Shown here in pieces: positions 6,882-13,210 of a DNA stretch of 18,890 nucleotides; the stretch's first letter is position 1; each line of letters opens with the position of its first letter. The translations under genes were made by a program, and so were the position numbers. This DNA comes from JBFWQM01 sp050249455. GTDB taxonomy: Bacteria > Pseudomonadota > Alphaproteobacteria > MPNO01 > VGEU01. The notes beneath the pieces are model-generated. The model saw nothing but the letters and a program-made list of their open reading frames with translations, was not told where the DNA came from and made no database searches. The DNA lies in assembly GCA_050249455.1 (NCBI GenBank), contig JBFWQM010000085.1, positions 1 through 18,890 on the forward strand. The letters are read 5' to 3'.

Positions 6882-9074
6882 TCACGCGCTGATCCGCTCG
6901 TCGTCGAGCGGGATCGGCCGGGCGCGCCGCAGCGCGTCCGCTACCGCGGCCTGAACCGCCCGCACGTCGATCGGCTTGGTCAAATAGCGGAAGAACCCCG
7001 CCGCCATCCCGCGCTCGATGTCGGCGGCGGACGCCGCCGCGCTCAGCGCCAGCACGGGGATCGCCGCGGTCGCCGGCAGGGCCTGCAGCCTGGCCAGCAG
7101 CGCGTAGCCGTCCATCCCTGGCAAATGGATGTCGGCGATGATCGCGTCGGGCCGCTGCGTGCGCGCGATCTCCAGGCCGGCCTGCGGGGTCGGCGCGCCG
7201 ATCATGGTGACGCCTGGCATCGCCGCCAGCACGTGGCCGATCAGCTTCAGGTTGATGGCGTTGTCCTCGATGTAAAGGATGCTGTGCGTCCCCGCCGGCG
7301 GCGCGTCGGACGCGGCGGCGATCGGGTGGCGCGGTGCCCGCGTGGCCGGCTCCGCCTCGGTGGGCAGCTCGAACCAGAAGCGGCTCCCTTCCCCGGCGCG
7401 ACTCTCGAAGCCGACGGCGCCGCCCATCGCCTCGACAAGCCGCCGGGTGATGGTGAGGCCCAGTCCGGTGCCTTCCACCGCCGTGTGCTCCGCGCCGAAC
7501 CGCTCGAACGGGACGAACAGCCGCACCTGCTTGTCGGACGGGATGCCCACGCCGGTGTCGGCAACGGTGATGCGCAGCCGCCCCGATGCAGCGGCGGCCT
7601 CAACCCGCACCGAGCCGCCGACACGGTTGTACTTGATGGCGTTGGAGATCAGGTTCAGCAGCACCTGGTGCAGCCGGGTCGGATCGGCGCGCATGTCCGG
7701 CAGGCCGGCGGCGTCGTCGAACGCCAGCGTCACGCCCGCCTTGTCGGCGAGGGCCGCCATCGTGCGCCGCACCTGCTGCAGCGCGTCGTGCGCGCGCACG
7801 CCTTCGATGGAAAGATGCAGCTTGCCGGACTCGATGGCCGTGAGGTCCAGCACCTCGTTGACCAGCGACAGCAGGTGCTCGCCGCCCTCGTGGATATGTT
7901 CCGCATACTCCCGCTGCGTCGGGGTCAGCGCTTCGTGGCGCTGCACCAGCAGCATCTGCGAGAAACCCAGGACGGCGTTCAGGGGGGTGCGCAGCTCGTG
8001 GCTCATGCTCGAGAGGAAGGCGGACTTGGCCTGGCTTGCAGACTGCGCCGCAGCGCGCGCGGCGATCAGCTCCGCCCGCATCGCCTCGTCGCGGTCGAGC
8101 TGGCGCGCCAGCCAGAAGCCGCCGCTGAGCACGAACAGCACGGCACCGGCGCTCAGCGGTATCAGCACGTACAGGCTCGTCCGCCAACTCGCCAGGGCGT
8201 CGCCGCGCCGCATGCTCACCGCGGCGACCAGGGGAAGGCCGGCAATGCGCCGGTAGGCGGTGAGCAAGGCCGGGCCGTCGGGATCGCCGAGGGGGGCCGG
8301 CCCGATCAAGGTGCCCGACGGCGCGGCGGCGATCGCCTGCGCCAGGCGCGGCGTCCGGCTGTCGTCATGCGCCGGCGACCCGTCGTCGCCCGGCACGCGG
8401 ATCAGCACCGCGCCGTCGTCGCGCAAGAGCGTGAAGCTCGCGGTCGGATCGCGATCGAGGCCGCCGTAGGTGCGGGCGAGGTGGCCGATGTCGAGCCCGG
8501 TCTGGGCGACGCCGGCGAAACGTCCCTCGGCATCGTCGAGCCGGCGCGACAGGATCAGCAGCCAGCGGCCGTCCAGCACCGACCGCATCGGGCGGCCGAC
8601 AAAGAGACCGCGGCGCGGATTCTCGCGGTGGACCGTGAACTGCTCCTGGCCGGCCACCACCAGCGGCGGCGGATCGCGGGTGACCGACGTGTGGGTGCGG
8701 CTTCCCTGTGCGTCCACCCACGCGACTCCGGTCAGCACCGGCGAGCCGTGGTGGATTGCGCGCAGGATGTCATGCGGATCGGTGCCAACCGGGGACGCGG
8801 CGATCGCGTAGTCGCGGTGCGCCGCCGCCGCCGCGGTCAGCGCCCGCTCCGCAAGCTCGACGGTGCGGGCGACGTTCTCCACGAAGATGGCGTTGACGGC
8901 GGAGATCCGCGCCTCCGCGGTGCGCAGGCTGTCGTCGTAGCGCCGGTACACATCGACGGCGACGACCAGCAGGATGCACAGGCTGGCGACGATCGCCGAC
9001 CACCGGACGATCCGGCCCGGTCGGGAGCGCCGCTGCGGGCTTGCTGCATCGGAGGCCGAATGCGGGAAGCTCAT
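6882..9074 (-). CDS. Cache-domain hybrid sensor histidine kinase with C-terminal receiver
   Basis: This 730-residue inner-membrane protein has TM1 at about 22-42, an extracytoplasmic double-Cache-like region at about 45-298, and TM2 at about 301-323. The HisKA domain has phospho-acceptor His359 (SMSHELRTPLN). The ATPase domain has an N box (NLISNAIKYN, Asn478), DTGVG (506-510) and GTGLGL (535-540). A receiver domain follows, with Glu603/Asp604, phospho-acceptor Asp648 (IIADIHLPGMDG), Ser678 and Lys700. All catalytic residues are intact. No histidine phosphotransferase or DNA-binding regulator is adjacent, so the output is unknown. ATG 9074 has a GAGGGTG element about 10 nt upstream. A perfect FixK/FNR box lies about 113 nt before the start, pointing to oxygen-dependent expression. 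The ligand is unknown. Confidence 0.93.
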   Translation of the reverse strand: MSFPHSASDAASPQRRSRPGRIVRWSAIVASLCILLVVAVDVYRRYDDSLRTAEARISAVNAIFVENVARTVELAERALTAAAAAHRDYAIAASPVGTDPHDILRAIHHGSPVLTGVAWVDAQGSRTHTSVTRDPPPLVVAGQEQFTVHRENPRRGLFVGRPMRSVLDGRWLLILSRRLDDAEGRFAGVAQTGLDIGHLARTYGGLDRDPTASFTLLRDDGAVLIRVPGDDGSPAHDDSRTPRLAQAIAAAPSGTLIGPAPLGDPDGPALLTAYRRIAGLPLVAAVSMRRGDALASWRTSLYVLIPLSAGAVLFVLSGGFWLARQLDRDEAMRAELIAARAAAQSASQAKSAFLSSMSHELRTPLNAVLGFSQMLLVQRHEALTPTQREYAEHIHEGGEHLLSLVNEVLDLTAIESGKLHLSIEGVRAHDALQQVRRTMAALADKAGVTLAFDDAAGLPDMRADPTRLHQVLLNLISNAIKYNRVGGSVRVEAAAASGRLRITVADTGVGIPSDKQVRLFVPFERFGAEHTAVEGTGLGLTITRRLVEAMGGAVGFESRAGEGSRFWFELPTEAEPATRAPRHPIAAASDAPPAGTHSILYIEDNAINLKLIGHVLAAMPGVTMIGAPTPQAGLEIARTQRPDAIIADIHLPGMDGYALLARLQALPATAAIPVLALSAAASAADIERGMAAGFFRYLTKPIDVRAVQAAVADALRRARPIPLDDERISA

Positions 9075-9186
9075 TCAGTCGTCACCCTCTGGCCCGAAAC
9101 GAAGCTCGAGCGCGCGGCAGGCCGACGGCGGCCAGCGTGCGGTTCAAAGCATTGAAGGGATGGTCCTCGATGATGTGCGCCGATCG

Positions 9187-9200
9187 TTGATCTGGATCAA
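9187..9200. promoter_or_regulatory. FixK/FNR-type operator (TTGAT-N4-ATCAA)
   Basis: The sequence TTGATCTGGATCAA is a perfect match to the consensus of the Fnr/FixK/Anr oxygen-responsive activators. It lies in the 230-base gap between the hybrid kinase start (9074) and the amidohydrolase stop (9305). On the minus strand a class-II arrangement would put the transcript start near 9152, about 78 nt before the kinase ATG. The -10 region at that spacing is weak. No gene starts downstream on the plus strand until 10889. The rest of the gap shows only an AT-rich patch near 9277-9297. Confidence 0.7.
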
Positions 9201-9304
9201 TGCCGGTCGCAGTCCGACGCCATGTGCGCCACTATGAGCGGCGGCCGGTTAACGCGGGGTTGCCCGACGCGGCCGAAATAATTCGTTATCTAATCGCTTG
9301 TCGA

Positions 9305-10297
9305 TCAGACGCTCCAGCGCGGCCCGAACAGGGCCGCGACGTTCCTTTCCAGGACGCCCTCGGTCGCCGGGCCGGCGCCCAGGCTGCGGCGCACGAAGCC
9401 GACCGGATCGGGCTCGCCGAGCGGGAAGGGGCCGTCGCTGCCGAGCAGGAAGCGGTCGGCGCCGACCGCCTCGGTGACGTAGCGCATGTAGCCGGGCTCG
9501 AAGCAGATGCTGTCGAACCAGAGCTGCTTCAGGTAGTCGCCGACCGGCCGGGCGATCGTGGCGGCGAGCGCCGGGTTGGTGTCGACCTCGCGCTGCATGC
9601 GCGCGCGCAGCATCAGCGCGTAGCCGCCGGCATGGGTGATGACCATGCGCAGCCTCGGATGGCGGTCGAGCAGGCCGCCGAAGATCATGTGGAAGACGTT
9701 GAGCGTCGAATCGAACAGGTAGCCGCTCACCACCGCGAGCTCGTAGTCGGCCATGCGCTCGCGCCCCGGCGGATTGGCGGGGTGGACGAACAGCGGCACG
9801 TCGAGGTCGCACGCCGCCTCGAAGATCGGCGCATATTCCGGGCTGTGCAGATAGCGCCCGTTCACGTTGGACGCGATGTGGCCGCCGGACAGGCCCAAGG
9901 TCGTCACCGCGCGGCGAAGCTCCGCGGCGGCGGCGTCGGGCGCCTGCATCGGCAGGAACGCCCAGCCGGCGAAGCGGTCGGGATCGGCGCGCACCAGCAC
10001 CGCGATCTCGTCGTTGAACAGGCTCGCGGCCGCGATCCCGAGGCCGGCGTCGGCGCCGTAGCCGACGAACGGGGTGGCCAGCGACACCACCGTGCGGTCG
10101 ATCCCGAGCGCGGCCATGCGCGCCACCTGCCGGTCGGCGTCGAAGAAGGTGCGGTTGAGGCCGTAGCGCAGGCCGCCCACGCTGACGTCGACGTCCTCGC
10201 CCTCCTGCCGGCCGAGCCGGACCGCGAAGGCGGGCTCGCGCTGCATCAGCGCGAAGAACTGCGGCGGCACGTAGTGGCAATGGATGTCGATGGTCAC
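9305..10297 (-). CDS. Amidohydrolase-superfamily protein, ACMSD/decarboxylase-like
   Basis: This 330-residue cytoplasmic TIM-barrel protein of the Amidohydro_2 group has family metal ligands His6 and His8 (DIHCHY), His172 (LFVHPA), His222 (VITHAGG) and Asp288 (LLGSDGPF). Relatives include aminocarboxymuconate-semialdehyde decarboxylase, gamma-resorcylate and 5-carboxyvanillate decarboxylases, and several hydrolases of aromatic catabolism. The substrate cannot be assigned here. Translation begins at GTG 10297, supported by a strong GGGAGG site (10305-10310) 7 nt upstream and by the metal motif starting at residue 4. It is co-directional with the small membrane protein ending at 10358, and the 60-base gap makes a shared transcript possible. 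Confidence 0.9.
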   Translation of the reverse strand: MTIDIHCHYVPPQFFALMQREPAFAVRLGRQEGEDVDVSVGGLRYGLNRTFFDADRQVARMAALGIDRTVVSLATPFVGYGADAGLGIAAASLFNDEIAVLVRADPDRFAGWAFLPMQAPDAAAAELRRAVTTLGLSGGHIASNVNGRYLHSPEYAPIFEAACDLDVPLFVHPANPPGRERMADYELAVVSGYLFDSTLNVFHMIFGGLLDRHPRLRMVITHAGGYALMLRARMQREVDTNPALAATIARPVGDYLKQLWFDSICFEPGYMRYVTEAVGADRFLLGSDGPFPLGEPDPVGFVRRSLGAGPATEGVLERNVAALFGPRWSV

Positions 10298-10304
10298 CGG
10301 CGAT

Positions 10305-10310
10305 CCTCCC
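10305..10310 (-). promoter_or_regulatory. Strong ribosome binding site deciding a GTG start
   Basis: On the minus strand GGGAGG lies 7 nt before the GTG at 10297. There is no competing ATG with a comparable site, so it fixes the amidohydrolase start. Confidence 0.75.
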
Positions 10311-10357
10311 TCGGCACGGGTTATGCCCGCGCCGGGGGCGGATTGGCAATCGCCGGC

Positions 10358-10723
10358 TCAGCCGGCCGGGCGCGGCCGCACGGCGCCGGCTTGGATCGAG
10401 GCAGGCTTTCGCGCGGACTTTCGCCGGACGGGGAAGGGCTCGTCCGGCACGGCGACGAGGCGGAAACCGCGATAGGGCTTGCCCAGCGCCATGCGGACCG
10501 CGACCAGCCCGAGCGGCATGGCGAGCGCGGCCGCCACGGCGGGCGTGAAGTCGTTGGGCGCGGCGAAGATGCTCCAGGCCATGCTGACGATGATCCCGAC
10601 GACCGCCGCCATCGCCGCGGTGCGCCACACCAGCAGCCACCACACGCTCAGCGCCCGCCGCCAGGTGATCTCCAGCTCTTCGGGCGCCGCGGATTCCTCG
10701 TCGTCTTCGTCGTCGAGATACAT
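10358..10723 (-). CDS. Small two-helix membrane protein of unknown function
   Basis: I do not recognise this 121-residue protein. It has a very acidic N-terminus (YLDDEDDEES), two predicted membrane helices at about 27-51 and 59-79, and a basic, Pro-rich C-terminal tail (VRRKSARKPAS). ATG 10723 is preferred because the extra residues from the in-frame GTG at 10765 look like non-coding leader; the ribosome site is weak either way. Acidic-before and basic-after residues would fit either an in-in hairpin topology or a charge-based interaction role. It lies between the sulfite dehydrogenase gene, from which it diverges, and the amidohydrolase. The reading frame has strong GC3 bias, which supports real coding. 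Confidence 0.6.
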   Translation of the reverse strand: MYLDDEDDEESAAPEELEITWRRALSVWWLLVWRTAAMAAVVGIIVSMAWSIFAAPNDFTPAVAAALAMPLGLVAVRMALGKPYRGFRLVAVPDEPFPVRRKSARKPASIQAGAVRPRPAG

Positions 10724-10824
10724 GCCGTGCCATCCACCCCGCGGGCGAACAGGGTGGCGCGGCACCGTTTAGAAAGGGTTGCGCGCCCGCCGGGACATTT
10801 GTCGGCAATGCGATTCAAGTTAAG

Positions 10825-10852
10825 TTGATTCCCGAAGTCGTCGTTCTACGAT
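10825..10852 (+). promoter_or_regulatory. Candidate promoter for the sorAB-like operon
   Basis: TTGATT (10825-10830) and TACGAT (10847-10852) are separated by 16 bases in a locally AT-richer patch. The predicted start near 10859 leaves about 30 nt of leader before ATG 10889. Confidence 0.5.
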
Positions 10853-10888
10853 AGCCAGACAACAGAAGACCGCGCGGGGAGAGTGGAC

Positions 10889-12199
10889 ATGCGTCGTGAA
10901 CGGGGCCTGAACGAGCTTTACGGCGACGATGCGGAGCGTGCCGACCGTCTCGTCTTCGGGCGCGATGCGGCGACGGGCCGCCGCGGCTTCCTGCACGGCG
11001 CCGGGCTCGCGGCGCTGGGCGCGGCCATCGGCTACGCGATACCGTTCGGGCGGTCGATGCCGGCCGGCTACCTGCCGGTGGCGCTGGCGCAAAGCCAGAA
11101 GCTGAGCTTTCCCGGCAAGGACGGCGGCCTGGTGGTGCTGGGCGACCGGCCGCTGGTGGCGGAGACGCCGGCCCACCTCCTCGACGACGACGTGACGCCA
11201 ACGCCGCGTCACTTCATCCGCAACAACGGGCAGGCGCCGGAGGCGCCGGCCGATCCGGACGCCTGGGAGCTGACGGTCGACGGCGAGGTCAACAAGCCGA
11301 TCAAGATCAGGCTCGGCGAGCTGAAGCAGCGCTACGCGGCGGCCGGCCAGCCGATGGTGCTGGAATGCGGCGGCAACGGCCGCGCCCAGTTCCAGCCCGC
11401 GGCGCGCGGCAACCAGTGGACCACCGGTGGCGTCGGCTGCGCCAAGTGGACCGGCGTGCGCCTCGCCGACGTGCTGAAGGCGGCCGAACCGAAGTCCACG
11501 GCGGTCTACACGGCGCACTACGGCGCCGACCTGCACCTTTCCGGCGACGCCGGCAAGCCGACGATCTCGCGCGGGGTGCGCCTGCCCAAGGCGATGGATC
11601 CCAACACGCTGATTGTCTTCGCGATGAACGATGCGCCGCTGCCGGCGATCCACGGCGGCCCGGTGCGGCTGGTGGTGCCGGGCTGGTCGGGCTCGGCCAG
11701 CCAGAAGTGGCTCAGCCGCATCACCCTGCGCGACAAGGAGCACGACGGCCCCGGCATGACCGGCACGTCGTACCGCCTGCCGGTGACGCCGATCGTCCCG
11801 GGCAGTCCGCACGACGGCAAGGGCTTCCGCATCCTGGAATCGATGCCGGTGCGCTCGATCATCACTTCGCCCGCCGACGGCGCGCGGCTGCCGGCCGGCA
11901 CGACGTCGATCACCGTGCGCGGCCACGCCTGGGCCGGCGACCTGACAGTGCGCGAGGTCCACCTGTCGCTCGACTTCGGCCAGAACTGGATCGCCGCGCA
12001 TCTGAATGCGCCGCCCAGCCCGTATGCCTGGCAGCGCTTCGAGGCGTCGCTCAGCCTGCCGACGCCCGGCTACTACGAGGTGTGGGCGCGCGCCACCGAC
12101 AGCACCGGGCGCAGCCAGCCGTTCGCCGCCGCCAACTGGAACCCGCAGGGCTACGGCGCGAACGCGTATCATCGCGTGGCGCTGCTGCTCGACGCGTGA
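10889..12199 (+). CDS. sorA: SorA-like sulfite dehydrogenase, molybdenum cofactor subunit, Tat-exported
   Basis: This 436-residue periplasmic oxidoreductase of the sulfite oxidase family should oxidise sulfite to sulfate and pass electrons to cytochrome c. A twin-arginine signal is visible (GRRGFLHGAGLAALG, Arg31-Arg32). The molybdopterin domain covers about 95-300, with the cofactor thiolate Cys160 in LECGGNGR, Arg165, and HGGPVRLVVPGW at about 255-266. The Mo-co dimerisation domain covers about 320-435 (SIITSPADGARLPAG). Arg111 in HFIRNN aligns with an active-site arginine, but the next His of the usual RNH motif is Asn113. ATG 10889 follows GGGGAGAG by 5 nt and is preferred to GTG 10883. 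The cytochrome c gene begins 2 nt downstream, as in sorAB loci. The substrate is assigned by homology and could be a related sulfur compound. Confidence 0.85.
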   Translation: MRRERGLNELYGDDAERADRLVFGRDAATGRRGFLHGAGLAALGAAIGYAIPFGRSMPAGYLPVALAQSQKLSFPGKDGGLVVLGDRPLVAETPAHLLDDDVTPTPRHFIRNNGQAPEAPADPDAWELTVDGEVNKPIKIRLGELKQRYAAAGQPMVLECGGNGRAQFQPAARGNQWTTGGVGCAKWTGVRLADVLKAAEPKSTAVYTAHYGADLHLSGDAGKPTISRGVRLPKAMDPNTLIVFAMNDAPLPAIHGGPVRLVVPGWSGSASQKWLSRITLRDKEHDGPGMTGTSYRLPVTPIVPGSPHDGKGFRILESMPVRSIITSPADGARLPAGTTSITVRGHAWAGDLTVREVHLSLDFGQNWIAAHLNAPPSPYAWQRFEASLSLPTPGYYEVWARATDSTGRSQPFAAANWNPQGYGANAYHRVALLLDA

Positions 12200-12201
12200 C
12201 G

Positions 12202-12573
12202 ATGCGGCGCGGCGCACGGGCGGTCCTGCTCGCGGCGCTGCTGGCGGCGCCGGGCGCCGCCGCGCAGGACGCGCCGGCGTCGGAGGAGACACCGGCGGTG
12301 CTGCCCGACGGCGACGGCCGCGACCTCGTCTTCTACGGTTGCGTGCCGTGCCATTCGACGCAGATCGTCCGCCGCCAGGCGATGACCCGCGAGCGGTGGT
12401 CCGACACGCTCGACTGGATGGAAAGCCGCCACGGCATGCCGCCGTTCGACCCGGCCGACCGCAAGACGGTGCTCGACTACCTCGCCGGGCATTTCGGCCC
12501 CGGCGCCGCGGCAGAGACCCCGCGCCCCTTCTACACCCCGCCGGCGCGCTCGAATCCGTTCGCAACCAAGTAG
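12202..12573 (+). CDS. sorB: SorB-like monohaem cytochrome c subunit
   Basis: This 123-residue protein has a Sec signal (about 1-21, ending GAAAQ) and one haem c site, CVPCH (Cys47, Cys50, His51). A probable methionine axial ligand is Met79 (SRHGMPPF). RWSDTLDWM and KTVLDYLAGHFG match the helices of the small SorB-type cytochromes that carry electrons from the molybdenum subunit. It starts 2 nt after the sorA-like stop, so the genes are in one operon. The C-terminal 25 residues are Pro-rich and may be disordered. A general cytochrome c role is the alternative, but position and size favour a SorB role. Confidence 0.83.
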   Translation: MRRGARAVLLAALLAAPGAAAQDAPASEETPAVLPDGDGRDLVFYGCVPCHSTQIVRRQAMTRERWSDTLDWMESRHGMPPFDPADRKTVLDYLAGHFGPGAAAETPRPFYTPPARSNPFATK

Positions 12574-12693
12574 CGCGGTCGCATTTTTCGCCTTTGGATT
12601 TTGCGATTTCTTAAACGGCTGTCCCCGATACCGCAGGCAGACCGAAGTGCCGGTCTCTCGATAGGTTTCGTCACGCTAGTATTGGGGGTCTCC

Positions 12694-13155
12694 ATGTCGC
12701 TCCGCCTGCTTGCTGCCACCTTCTCTGTCGGCCTCACCCTTGCGGTCGGACAGGCCGCCGCGGAAAGCCGCGCCACGGCTCCCGAGGCGGAGGCCATGGT
12801 CAAGAAGGCAGTCACCTTCCTGCGGGCCAACGGGGCCGAGAAGGCCTACGCCACCTTCACCGGCAAGGACGCCGCGTTCATCGACCGCGATCTCTACATC
12901 ATCGTGTATGGGCTCGACGGCGTGGTGCGCGCGCATGGCCAGAATCCCAAGCTGGTCGGCAAGGACCTTTCCGAGGTCCAGGACGTCGACGGCAAGTTCT
13001 ACGTCAAGGAGCGGGTCGAGCTGGCTCGCAGCAAGGGCACCTTCTGGCAGGATTACAAGTTCACCAACCCGCTGACCAAGAAGATCGAGCCGAAGACGAC
13101 GTACTGCGAGCGCGTCGAGGAAGTCGTGGTCTGCGGCGGCATCTACAAGGCCTAG
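12694..13155 (+). CDS. Secreted single-Cache-domain protein
   Basis: This 153-residue protein has a Sec signal peptide (about 1-23, VGQAAA) and then almost only one single-Cache (sCache_2-like) ligand-binding domain. The signature is visible: DLYIIVYGLDGVVRAHGQNPKLVGKD, DVDGKFYVKERVELA, and the terminal CGGIYK that matches the family's GxGIY end. Such domains usually sit outside the membrane on chemoreceptors and kinases. Here there is no membrane helix or output domain, so the protein should be free in the periplasm. Cys residues flank the last strand (YCERVEEVVVC) and may form a disulfide. It lies 120 nt after the cytochrome gene and 55 nt before a large chemoreceptor gene. A role as a periplasmic ligand binder for that receptor is inference. 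The 12574-12693 leader holds a small hairpin (12639-12656) and no clear promoter. Confidence 0.8.
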   Translation: MSLRLLAATFSVGLTLAVGQAAAESRATAPEAEAMVKKAVTFLRANGAEKAYATFTGKDAAFIDRDLYIIVYGLDGVVRAHGQNPKLVGKDLSEVQDVDGKFYVKERVELARSKGTFWQDYKFTNPLTKKIEPKTTYCERVEEVVVCGGIYKA

Positions 13156-13210
13156 CCGTCCGACCCGCCGCATCGGCCTCCAGCGTCCCAACCAGCCCGT
13201 CGAGTCCTTC

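Noticed and set aside
7125..9155. A long plus-strand open frame opposite the hybrid kinase
   Set aside because: The minus strand encodes all kinase and receiver motifs; the plus translation is Arg/Gly/Ala/Gln-rich with no recognisable fold.
9200..10828. A plus-strand frame beginning next to the FixK box
   Set aside because: It was considered as a target of the box, but it runs entirely antisense to the amidohydrolase and the small membrane protein and has shadow-like composition.
10820..12565. A 581-codon minus-strand frame opposite the sorAB-like genes
   Set aside because: The plus strand has the Tat signal, the cofactor Cys and the haem motif; the minus frame is an Arg-rich shadow.
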